Assembly (NCBI RefSeq): GCF_015221995.1
Contig: NZ_JADFFM010000001.1
Coordinates: 1,240,001 to 1,304,000, forward strand
DNA from: Mucilaginibacter boryungensis
GTDB taxonomy: Bacteria > Bacteroidota > Bacteroidia > Sphingobacteriales > Sphingobacteriaceae
DNA: 64,000 nucleotides
Reading direction: 5' to 3'
Shown here: positions 37,411-46,032 of the stretch, piece after piece
Layout of the letters: each line of letters opens with the position of its first letter
Position numbering within the stretch: position 1 is the stretch's first letter
Program-made: the position numbers and the translations under genes
Notes under the pieces: model-generated
Database searches by the model: none
Told to the model about the DNA's origin: nothing
Seen by the model: only the letters and a program-made list of their open reading frames with translations

Positions 37411-40400
37411 ATGAAAAAAACATTTACTGAAAAAATTAATTACCGGCTAAGTACAGTGTTATTATGTTTGCTTTTAGCAATCGTTATTAATACCGCCTCG
37501 GCACAAAACGATGTTACGATAAGAGGGCACGTAACAGATAGCAAAGGCCTGCAGCTACCAGGCGTAAGTGTAAAATTAATAGGTACAGCCCAGGGCACAG
37601 TAACAGATGTTACCGGTTCATATAAAATAACGGCTTCCAAAACCAGCCGCTTGCAATTCTCTTTTATTGGCTATGTCACTAAAACTGAAGAGGTAGGCAA
37701 CCGTGCACAAATTGATGTGGTGCTTGCTGATGATGTTAGCAAGGCATTAAACGAGGTAGTGGTAGTAGGTTATGGTACCCAAAAAAGATCGGACATTACC
37801 GGGTCGGTAACTACTGTGCCCAAGGCCCGTTTGGAGCAATTACCGGTTACCAACGTTATGCAGGCGGTGGAAGGCGCTGTTGCAGGTATTACCGTAAGTA
37901 CCACCTCAATGGTTCCGGGCCGCCAACCGAGTGTTACGGTGCGTGGTCAAAACTCCATAACCGCTGGTACACAAGGTCCGTTCATTGTTGTGGATGGTAT
38001 CCCGCTTACCAAAAGCGGCGGTTCGTTAAACGATATTAATCCGCAGGATATTGCTTCTATGGAAATATTAAAGGATGCATCGGCTACTGCTATTTATGGC
38101 GCTAATGGTTCGCAGGGCGTTATCCTCATTACCACCAAACGTGGCACATCAGGTAAGCCGGTTATCCGTTATAGCGGTTATGCAGGTTACGAAAATATCT
38201 CGCACCTGTTAACCCCGCGCGACCCTGCCTCTTTTACTCAGAAATTCCTGGATTACGAATCTCAGAATAAACTTACCCAACAATTTCCTGAGCCGGTTTA
38301 CAACAACGGCGAACGGGCCAACTATGCTGCCGGCCGCACAGTAGATTGGGTTAAGGAAACTACTCAGCAAGGTTTTCAACAGGATCATAACCTTAGTATA
38401 TCTGGCGGCAGCCCCGACGTTAAATATTTTATTTCCGGCGATTACCTGAAAGAAAAAGGGGTGGTAAAAGGTTATCAATATAATCGTGCCAGTTTTCGCT
38501 CTAATCTTGACATCAATGTCACTAGCTTTTTAACCATGGGTGCAAACGTGTATTTTGCTAATAATAATTATGATGGCGGCCGTGCCAATTTGCTTTATGC
38601 AACTGCCATGAGCCCGTATGGCTCGGTATACAACCCTGATGGTACCTATATGATCTATCCGCAATTGGCGGAACAACTATATACCAACCCGTTGCTGGGC
38701 TTAACTACCGACCAGGTTAACCGCAGTGTTAACGTAAGCGGCAATGGCTATGCGCAGATAAAATTTGGCGGCGCGCTGCAGGGCTTAAGCTACCGTTTAA
38801 ACGCTGGTTACACCTACCTGCCAACACGTATAGACAGCTATAGCGGACGTTTAGCCAATACGCCACTGGGCGCAGCTACAGCTACAGCATCCGAAACTAA
38901 TAGTTATACGCTTGATAACTTATTATACTACGATAGGGAATTTGGTAAACACCATATCTCTTTCACAGGTTTATATAGTGCAATGCAACGCCGTTACTTT
39001 ATTTCAGGCTTCCAGGGAACGGGGTATATTAACGATGCGCTCTCTTTTAATGATATAGGGGTAGGTTCAACCATATCCGGGTTACCTGAATTTTCAGGTA
39101 ACGGAACCTATTCCGATCGTTATGCGCTCGAATCGCAAATGGCCCGTCTTAATTATACTTACAACAGCAAATACTTATTAACGCTGACAGTTCGTCGCGA
39201 TGGTTCATCAGTTTTTGGCGGAAACACGGACAAACACGGCTGGTTCCCATCTGTAGCCTTAGGCTGGAACATCAGCAACGAGGATTTCATGAAAAACCTG
39301 AAAGCCATGAATACGCTTAAATTAAGGGCATCATATGGCCGTACAGGTAATGAAGCCATTGGTGTATATAGTACTATTACCAGTGATGGTACCGTGAGGT
39401 TCCCTTTTAATGGCACCAGTAATGTGGGTGTGCAGGCCAGTAACCTGGGCAACGGCAACCTGCATTGGGAAACAACTACCCAGGCCAACATCGCCGCAGA
39501 TTTCGGCTTATTCAACAGCCGCATCAATGGTACTTTAGAGTATTATGATTCACGTACATCGGGCTTATTACTTAGCCGTACTTTGCCTGCTATTACCGGT
39601 TACGGAAAAATTACAGACAATATTGGCAAGGTTGCCAATAAAGGTGTTGAATTAACATTAAACACCAGGAACGTTGATGGCCGGGCATTTAAGTGGGAAA
39701 GCACCGTTGTATTTGCCGTTAATAAAAACAAGCTCATAGATCTGTATGGCGATGGTAAGGACGATGTCGCTAATGGGTGGTTTATAGGTCAGCCTATCAA
39801 GGTAATTTATGATTACAAAATGCAAGGCGTTTGGCAAACAGGCGAAGATGCTTCCAAACAGGACCCGGGAGCTAAACCAGGCGACTTAAAATTTGCAGAT
39901 ACCAACGGCGACGGCAAGATCACCGCAGATGATAGAGTAATTCAGGGTCAGCGTAGTCCTAAATGGACAGGCGGTTTAACCAACACCTTTCATTACAAAA
40001 ACTTAAGCCTGAATGTGTTTATCCAAACCGCGCAAGGCATTTTAAAGAATGATGCCGACTTCAATTATGCCGACGAATCGGGCAGAAGAAATACGCCGGC
40101 TGCTATTGGTTACTGGACACCAACAAATGGGAGCCAGGAGTTCCAGGCATTATCATACACCAACCCCCGCGGTTATGGATATCCGCGTGATGCCAGTTAT
40201 ACACGTATCAAAGACGTAACCCTGAGCTATGTTTTCCCTGCACATATGTTGGAAAAAGCTAAGATTGCTGGTTTAACGCTGTATTTGAGTGGACGCAACC
40301 TGCACACATTTACTAAATGGATTGGCTGGGATCCGGAAGATGATTATTCAACCCGTGGTTCAGGAGATTTTGTGAACAACTATCCACAAACACGCACAAT

Positions 40401-40431
40401 TGTTCTTGGCGCTAATATTTCTTTAAAATAA
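37411..40431 (+). CDS. SusC-like TonB-dependent outer-membrane glycan transporter
   Basis: The 1006-residue protein has a signal peptide ending ASAQ, a carboxypeptidase-regulatory-like domain (residues about 37-112), the SusC signature LNEVVVVGYGTQKRSDITGS, a plug domain (about 120-235, with FIVVDGIPL and ILKDASATAIYG) and a 22-strand barrel to the C-terminus. It imports oligosaccharides across the outer membrane in complex with the SusD-like protein encoded 16 bases downstream. The HTCS gene just upstream probably controls it. No N-terminal sigma/anti-sigma (STN) extension is present, which fits HTCS rather than ECF control. Confidence 0.95.
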   Translation: MKKTFTEKINYRLSTVLLCLLLAIVINTASAQNDVTIRGHVTDSKGLQLPGVSVKLIGTAQGTVTDVTGSYKITASKTSRLQFSFIGYVTKTEEVGNRAQIDVVLADDVSKALNEVVVVGYGTQKRSDITGSVTTVPKARLEQLPVTNVMQAVEGAVAGITVSTTSMVPGRQPSVTVRGQNSITAGTQGPFIVVDGIPLTKSGGSLNDINPQDIASMEILKDASATAIYGANGSQGVILITTKRGTSGKPVIRYSGYAGYENISHLLTPRDPASFTQKFLDYESQNKLTQQFPEPVYNNGERANYAAGRTVDWVKETTQQGFQQDHNLSISGGSPDVKYFISGDYLKEKGVVKGYQYNRASFRSNLDINVTSFLTMGANVYFANNNYDGGRANLLYATAMSPYGSVYNPDGTYMIYPQLAEQLYTNPLLGLTTDQVNRSVNVSGNGYAQIKFGGALQGLSYRLNAGYTYLPTRIDSYSGRLANTPLGAATATASETNSYTLDNLLYYDREFGKHHISFTGLYSAMQRRYFISGFQGTGYINDALSFNDIGVGSTISGLPEFSGNGTYSDRYALESQMARLNYTYNSKYLLTLTVRRDGSSVFGGNTDKHGWFPSVALGWNISNEDFMKNLKAMNTLKLRASYGRTGNEAIGVYSTITSDGTVRFPFNGTSNVGVQASNLGNGNLHWETTTQANIAADFGLFNSRINGTLEYYDSRTSGLLLSRTLPAITGYGKITDNIGKVANKGVELTLNTRNVDGRAFKWESTVVFAVNKNKLIDLYGDGKDDVANGWFIGQPIKVIYDYKMQGVWQTGEDASKQDPGAKPGDLKFADTNGDGKITADDRVIQGQRSPKWTGGLTNTFHYKNLSLNVFIQTAQGILKNDADFNYADESGRRNTPAAIGYWTPTNGSQEFQALSYTNPRGYGYPRDASYTRIKDVTLSYVFPAHMLEKAKIAGLTLYLSGRNLHTFTKWIGWDPEDDYSTRGSGDFVNNYPQTRTIVLGANISLK

Positions 40432-40447
40432 AAGACAACGTAACAAC

Positions 40448-42067
40448 ATGAAAAAGTATTCAATTATATTAGTTTCCATATCGGTGTTAATTACAGCGCT
40501 CACATCCTGTAAAAAAACTTTTCTCGACGAAAAGCCATACTCTGCGTATACACCGGTAACCCTTACCGACTCATTGGGCTTGGAAGCCTCGGCAATAGGG
40601 CTGTACAACCTTCAAACAGGTATTTTAACCTATTCAAACAACCAGGGCTGGCCAAGTGTATGGCAGGTAGGTACCGACGTAGCTAATGCCACAGCCCAGC
40701 AGGAAGGGATTGAAATTCCCTATTACAACTATGCTACATTAACCTCAACCGATAACGCGGCTAAATATATATGGGGTAAATACTACGCGCTAATTAATAA
40801 TGCTAATATTATTCTTGACGCAGCAGAGTCGCCAACTGTTAAAATAGGCGCTGTTGGTAAAGCACAGGTAACTGCTGAAGCAAGATATTTTCGCGCATAC
40901 GCTTATAATAACCTGGCCACACTGTTTGGTGGCGTACCATTAATTACCCATGCTTTAACCGGGCCCAAAACCGATTTTGTGCGTGCATCGCTTGATGATA
41001 TTAACGCCTTAATAGTAAGCGACCTTACTTATGCCAGCACAAACCTTGCCGATGTAGGGACCGTAGGGGCAAAATTAAATGCGCAGGGCAAGCCTGCCGG
41101 CAGGGCCAATAAATACATGGCTATGCAATTACTGGCCGAGGCATATTTACGTATGGGTAAAAATGACCTGGCCGAGACCCAGGCCCAGGCGGTTATCAGT
41201 AGCGGTAAATTTAGCCTGGTTAAAAGTCGTTTCGGTGTAAGAGCTGGTGGCGCTGGCGATTATTATTCGGATATGTTTGTGTATGGTAATGAAAGACGTG
41301 CACAAGGCAACAGCGAATCGATATGGGTGCTTGAACAGGAAAATCCAGCATTAGTAGTTGGCGGTAATATTGATAATGCCCAGCAACGACGCATATGGGG
41401 CGCTGCATATTATCAAATTCCCGGTATGTTGCCATGCGACTCGTTAGGTGGCCGTGGTATTGCCCGTTTACGTTTAAGCAATTGGGTAATTTATGGTTTG
41501 TATCCTGCCGGGGATATTCGGAATTCACAATACAGTATAAAACGTCGTTATTACTATAACGATCCAGCTTCTGCCAACTACGGTAAACCAGTGCCGTATA
41601 CAGGTGCCGATACTTTGTTTAGAATATGCCCAAGCACAACCAAATGGGGGGCTTTTGATCCTAACGATACTTTTGGTTTTGCCATGATCAAGGATTTTAT
41701 GATGATGCGTTTAGGGGAAACTTACCTGTTATTAGCCGAAGCACAAGTAAAACAAGGCAAAACAGGGCCTGCAGCTATTACTATAAATGTATTGCGTACA
41801 CGTGCAAACGCTCCACAGGTTACGGCAGCACAAATGACGCTTGATTTTATTTTAGATGAGCGTGCCCGCGAGTTAATTGGTGAAGAAAACCGCCGAATGA
41901 CGTTGATGCGCACAGGTACGCTGGTAGATCGTGCTACACGTTTAAATTCAAACGACGCCGTACACCCGACAGTTGGTTTAACCAGTAAAAACCTGCTATT
42001 ACCAATTCCGTTAAGTGAAATACAGTTAAACAAAGATGCTGTGCTGACCCAAAACCCAGGTTATTAA
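40448..42067 (+). CDS. SusD/RagB-like surface glycan-binding lipoprotein
   Basis: The 539-residue lipoprotein has its lipobox at C21 (ALTSC) followed by KKTFLDEKPYSAYTP, typical of RagB/SusD proteins. TPR-like helices include ARYFRAYAYNNLATLFGGVPL and MMMRLGETYLLLAEAQVKQG, and the C-terminal block FILDERARELIGEENRRMTL is the standard SusD ending. It caps the SusC transporter at the cell surface and delivers the glycan. It is followed by a strong hairpin before the enzyme genes. Confidence 0.95.
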   Translation: MKKYSIILVSISVLITALTSCKKTFLDEKPYSAYTPVTLTDSLGLEASAIGLYNLQTGILTYSNNQGWPSVWQVGTDVANATAQQEGIEIPYYNYATLTSTDNAAKYIWGKYYALINNANIILDAAESPTVKIGAVGKAQVTAEARYFRAYAYNNLATLFGGVPLITHALTGPKTDFVRASLDDINALIVSDLTYASTNLADVGTVGAKLNAQGKPAGRANKYMAMQLLAEAYLRMGKNDLAETQAQAVISSGKFSLVKSRFGVRAGGAGDYYSDMFVYGNERRAQGNSESIWVLEQENPALVVGGNIDNAQQRRIWGAAYYQIPGMLPCDSLGGRGIARLRLSNWVIYGLYPAGDIRNSQYSIKRRYYYNDPASANYGKPVPYTGADTLFRICPSTTKWGAFDPNDTFGFAMIKDFMMMRLGETYLLLAEAQVKQGKTGPAAITINVLRTRANAPQVTAAQMTLDFILDERARELIGEENRRMTLMRTGTLVDRATRLNSNDAVHPTVGLTSKNLLLPIPLSEIQLNKDAVLTQNPGY

Positions 42068-42080
42068 TTAATAACCTTTT

Positions 42081-42111
42081 TAAACTAAGCGGTTAACTTC
42101 CGCTTAGTTTA
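42081..42111 (+). terminator. Intercistronic hairpin after susD (partial terminator or mRNA stabiliser)
   Basis: TAAACTAAGCGG and CCGCTTAGTTTA form a perfect 12-bp stem with a 7-base loop, 13 bases after the susD stop and 18 bases before the next ATG. Only AATTT follows, so read-through is likely. It could lower expression of the enzyme genes relative to susCD or protect the susCD transcript 3' end. Confidence 0.65.
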
Positions 42112-42129
42112 ATTTAAAATATATTAGGA

Positions 42130-43485
42130 ATGGCTTTTTATTTATCCTTAACCGTATATCGCAAAACTACTTTGCTGCTTGCCGCGCTTATTACCTTAGC
42201 GTCATTTAGTTTAAAAGGGCAAATAAGTACAATAAGTACCAATGGCTGGGCTAACAACTCGGTCAATACCGTTATTTTTCGTAAAAATTCATTAGTAACC
42301 TGGCAAAACATTCAGTATGCCGCGTATTACGATCAGGACCAGTATGTAGTATTGGCAAAACGTAAAACAGGTGAAACCACCTGGCAAAACCAGCGTACAC
42401 CTTACAAAGGCGACGCTACCGACGCCCATAAATCAATCAGTATTATAATTGATGGGGACGGTTATCTGCATGTGACCTGGGGGCAACATAACAATCCGCT
42501 TAATTATGCGGTAAGTACTAAGCCCGGTTCGCTACAGTTAGGGGAAAAGCAGGGAATGACGGGCAATAAGGAAAATAAAGTAAGCTATCCTGAATTTTAT
42601 AAGCTGCCTGCCGGTGATATATTGTTTTTGTACCGGGATGGTGCATCGGGCAATGGTAACCTGATGCTTAACCGCTATGTATTAACTCAAAAAAAATGGA
42701 TAAGGGTACAGGATGGCATGATAGATGGCGAAGGTCAGCGTAATGCCTACTGGCAAATGTCGATAGATATTAAGGGGATTATCCACCTTTCGTGGGTATG
42801 GCGCGAAAGCCCTGATGTGGCCAGCAATCACGATATGTGCTACGCACGATCGGTCGATGGCGGCGTAACCTGGCAAAAGTCAAACGGCGAAAAGTATACG
42901 CTGCCCATAAACGCCGCCAATGCAGAATATGCCTGTAAAATACCTCATCAAAGTGAATTAATTAATCAAACATCCATGTTTGCCGATGCTGCCGGTCACC
43001 CTTTTATAGCCACTTACTGGCGTGAGGCCGGGCAAACAGTACCACAATATCATTTAATTTACCACGATGGCAAGGCCTGGCGGGTAAATAATCTGGGTTT
43101 CCGTAAAACGCCGTTCACTTTAAGCGGAGCTGGCACCAAAAGTATCCCGGTATCGCGGCCGCAAATTATTGCCTGGAAGAACGGAGCCCGGCAAGCTGTT
43201 GCTTTTATTTTCAGGGACGCGGAGCGCGGGAATAAAATATCTATAGCTGTAACCAATAATGTGCTTAAAGGCGCCTGGCAGTTATCCGATATCTCCAATA
43301 ACCCGGTAGGAGCGTGGGAGCCTACCTATGATACCGAACTGTGGAAGAATAAAGGTGTACTTGACCTTTTTGTACAGCCCGTAATTCAAATTGACGGCGA
43401 GGGGAAAGGCAATGTAAAGCCACAACCCGTAACCGTACTGGAATGGAAGACACAGGCAATTATAAAATCTAAAAAAATCAAATAA
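42130..43485 (+). CDS. BNR-4 family seven-bladed propeller, possible polysaccharide lyase, secreted
   Basis: The 451-residue product has an N-terminal signal (LAALITLASFSLKGQ) and BNR-4 propeller features, including IIIDGDGYLHVTWGQHNNPL with H114 and H120, and an earlier DAHKS with H100. Some propellers of this kind are ulvan or rhamnose-glucuronate lyases that use His and Tyr/Arg residues. The next gene encodes an unsaturated uronyl hydrolase, which acts on lyase products, and this supports a lyase role. The lyase idea is inference; family members without known activity also exist. Confidence 0.8.
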   Translation: MAFYLSLTVYRKTTLLLAALITLASFSLKGQISTISTNGWANNSVNTVIFRKNSLVTWQNIQYAAYYDQDQYVVLAKRKTGETTWQNQRTPYKGDATDAHKSISIIIDGDGYLHVTWGQHNNPLNYAVSTKPGSLQLGEKQGMTGNKENKVSYPEFYKLPAGDILFLYRDGASGNGNLMLNRYVLTQKKWIRVQDGMIDGEGQRNAYWQMSIDIKGIIHLSWVWRESPDVASNHDMCYARSVDGGVTWQKSNGEKYTLPINAANAEYACKIPHQSELINQTSMFADAAGHPFIATYWREAGQTVPQYHLIYHDGKAWRVNNLGFRKTPFTLSGAGTKSIPVSRPQIIAWKNGARQAVAFIFRDAERGNKISIAVTNNVLKGAWQLSDISNNPVGAWEPTYDTELWKNKGVLDLFVQPVIQIDGEGKGNVKPQPVTVLEWKTQAIIKSKKIK

Positions 43486-43487
43486 GC

Positions 43488-44702
43488 ATGCGATATAGAG
43501 CTTTACTATCTTTTAATTTAATTGTTTGTGTTTTACTGATAAATGTTGCGGCCATAGCCCAGCATAAAAATACTTTTGTACTTAATAAAAATTTATTACA
43601 CATAATCGATCGTAACTTTTACGATGCCGCTAATCAATATAAAGTATTATTAAAAAGGCTGCCACCCGCCGAGTTTCCTAAAACCTATCAGCCTGCTACA
43701 GATAAAGCCGAAAATAGTAGCTCAGGGTGGTGGTGTAGTGGTTTTTACCCCGGCACATTGCTGATGCTGTATCAGCAAACACATGACCGGGCTTTACTAA
43801 ACGAGGCTAACCGCATATTGGAGGTACTTAAAAAGGAGCAATACAATAAAACAACGCACGATTTGGGCTTTATGATGTACTGTAGCTTTGGTAATGCCGA
43901 AAAGATAGCACCCAAACCCGAATACAAACAAATATTGCTCAACAGCGCCCGGTCATTATCCAGCCGGTTCGATCCTAAGGTAGGTTGTATTAAATCGTGG
44001 GATTCGGCTAAGCCTGAGTATATCGTGATCATTGATAATATGATGAATCTGGAACTGCTTTTTTGGGCCACCCGGGTAACCGGCGATTCCAGCTATGCCA
44101 AAATAGCCATTATACATGCTAACACTACGATGAAGAACCACTTCAGGCCCGATTATAGTTCGTATCACGTAGTGGTTTATAACCCGAAAACGGGGGGCGT
44201 GCAGAAGAAAAAGACCGCGCAAGGCTATGCCGACGAATCGGCTTGGGTACGCGGACAAGCCTGGGGCTTATACGGCTATACGCTGATGTACCGCGAAACA
44301 AAAAACAAAAAGTATCTTGACCAGGCTAACCACATCGCCAATTTTATATTACGCCACCCCAACCTGCCAGCTGATAAAATACCTTATTGGGATTTTAACG
44401 CGCCAAATATACCAAACGCTCTGCGCGATGCTTCGGCAGGGGCTATAATAGCATCGGCCTTGCTTGAGTTATGCCGCTATGCCGATAAGGTTAATGCGGA
44501 GTTTTATTTTAAAACGGCACAAACTATTATCACCAGTCTTTCCGGCCCCCATTACAAAGCTGTTCCGGGTACCAACGGTGGGTTTATATTGCAGCATAGT
44601 GTAGGTAATATCCCGCAAAAAACTGAAATTGATGTGCCGTTAACTTATGCCGATTACTACTTTGTAGAAGCCATGACGCGGTATAAAAATTTAAGTAAAT
44701 AA
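43488..44702 (+). CDS. GH88 unsaturated glucuronyl/uronyl hydrolase, secreted
   Basis: The 404-residue protein has a signal peptide (LIVCVLLINVAAIAQ) and the GH88 six-hairpin barrel. The two conserved acids of unsaturated glucuronyl hydrolases are seen as D125 in THDLGFM and D183 in IIDNMMNLELL; WVRGQAWGLYGYTLMYRE is a further family mark. It hydrates the 4,5-double bond of the terminal unsaturated uronate left by a lyase, releasing the sugar. It follows the BNR-4 gene by 2 bases, so the pair probably works in sequence in the periplasm. Confidence 0.92.
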   Translation: MRYRALLSFNLIVCVLLINVAAIAQHKNTFVLNKNLLHIIDRNFYDAANQYKVLLKRLPPAEFPKTYQPATDKAENSSSGWWCSGFYPGTLLMLYQQTHDRALLNEANRILEVLKKEQYNKTTHDLGFMMYCSFGNAEKIAPKPEYKQILLNSARSLSSRFDPKVGCIKSWDSAKPEYIVIIDNMMNLELLFWATRVTGDSSYAKIAIIHANTTMKNHFRPDYSSYHVVVYNPKTGGVQKKKTAQGYADESAWVRGQAWGLYGYTLMYRETKNKKYLDQANHIANFILRHPNLPADKIPYWDFNAPNIPNALRDASAGAIIASALLELCRYADKVNAEFYFKTAQTIITSLSGPHYKAVPGTNGGFILQHSVGNIPQKTEIDVPLTYADYYFVEAMTRYKNLSK

Positions 44703-44717
44703 GATAAGTAGATAACG

Positions 44718-45950
44718 ATGAGAAGATTATTGCCGCTATTACTCTGCCTGCCGTTTATTACCCATGCGCAGGATAAATTAATTAATGGTGCAACTGACCG
44801 GAAGCTATGGATTGGCTATATGGATAAAATAGCCCGGCCCGTAATGTCCAATCTGGCCGAGGACAAACTGAAACAAAATATGCCGGTCAGCCTGTCCGAT
44901 CGTATCGATAATAAAGAAAGCCGTAGTAAAGTAACCTACCTGGAAGCTTACGCGCGTACACTAAGCGGTATAGCGCCCTGGCTTAATTTGGAGGGTGGGG
45001 ATGAGGCCGAAGTAAAGTTGCGTAATCAATACCGCGCATGGGCACTTAAAGCCACAGCTAACGCAGTAAACCCGCAGGCTAAAGATTATATGCAATGGAA
45101 TGGCGGGCAGCCGTTGGTTGATGCATCGTACGTGGCGCTTGCTTTGATCAGGTGCCCCTGGTTATGGGAACACCTGGATAGCCACGTAAAACAACAGGTA
45201 GTTGATGCATTGAAAATTACACGTAATACCGTACCCGTTTATACCAACTGGATATTGTTTACAGGGATGATAGAAGCTTTCTTTTGTAAATACGATTTGG
45301 GTGATGACCCCGTACGCACGGAATACGCTGTCCGCGAATTTACCCAGCATTGGTATGTGGGCGATGGCATGTATTCAGACGGGATGCAGTTTCATGTTGA
45401 TTATTATAACAGCATTGTGATCCACCCCAATTTGAGCGTGATATTACAAGTGCAAGCTGAAAAGAAGAAAACCTACCCGCGCGAATCAGAGCGGGAACTG
45501 GCCGCAGGCCAGCGTTATGCCGAGATACTGGAACGCCTGATCAATACCGATGGCAGTTACCCCGCCAGCGGCCGCTCTATTGTTTACCGTGCGGGTTCCT
45601 TTCATCATTTAGCCAATCTGGCTTATACCAAGCATTTGCCTGCATCGTTACCGCCGGCCCAGATCCGCTGTGCGCTAACCGCCCTTATCAAAAAAACGCT
45701 GGAATCGCCCGCTACATTTACGGCCGATGGCTGGCTTAACATAGGTTTATATGGCAAGCAACCCGGCCTGGCCGATTTTTATACCACCACCGGCAGCCTT
45801 TACATATGCTCGAATATATTTTTGCCGCTTGGTTTACCTGCCGGTGATGAATTTTGGAACGCCCAGCCACTGCCATGGACATCTGTTAAAATATGGCGCG
45901 GCGAAGATGTAAAGGCCGACCACGCACTTGATATGCGCGCTAACAATTGA
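44718..45950 (+). CDS. DUF2264 family protein, secreted
   Basis: The 410-residue protein has a signal peptide (LLPLLLCLPFITHAQ) and a DUF2264 alpha/alpha barrel with YLEAYARTLSGIAPWLNLEG and NWILFTGMIEAFFCKY. VGDGMYSDGMQFHVDYYNSI and GRSIVYRAGSFHHLANLA are also typical of this family. DUF2264 proteins are frequent in pectin and rhamnogalacturonan loci, but a clear biochemical role is not established in general. As the last gene of the susCD operon it probably hydrolyses or modifies an oligosaccharide from the same substrate. Confidence 0.85.
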   Translation: MRRLLPLLLCLPFITHAQDKLINGATDRKLWIGYMDKIARPVMSNLAEDKLKQNMPVSLSDRIDNKESRSKVTYLEAYARTLSGIAPWLNLEGGDEAEVKLRNQYRAWALKATANAVNPQAKDYMQWNGGQPLVDASYVALALIRCPWLWEHLDSHVKQQVVDALKITRNTVPVYTNWILFTGMIEAFFCKYDLGDDPVRTEYAVREFTQHWYVGDGMYSDGMQFHVDYYNSIVIHPNLSVILQVQAEKKKTYPRESERELAAGQRYAEILERLINTDGSYPASGRSIVYRAGSFHHLANLAYTKHLPASLPPAQIRCALTALIKKTLESPATFTADGWLNIGLYGKQPGLADFYTTTGSLYICSNIFLPLGLPAGDEFWNAQPLPWTSVKIWRGEDVKADHALDMRANN

Positions 45951-45962
45951 TATAAAACAACA

Positions 45963-45996
45963 AAGCCCCCCGACCGTAGTCAGAGGGCTTCTTTTT
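45963..45996. terminator. Hairpin terminator between convergent operons
   Basis: AAGCCC and GGGCTT close a hairpin with a T-run (CTTTTT) on the plus strand, 12 bases after the DUF2264 stop. It closely resembles the hairpin at 48244 downstream of the second M13 gene, with a shared CGACC-TAG loop. It therefore probably arose as the terminator of the minus-strand M13 gene and serves both directions. Confidence 0.75.
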
Positions 45997-46032
45997 GATT
46001 GGATTCAAAATTTAAGACCGGTAGCTATGAAC

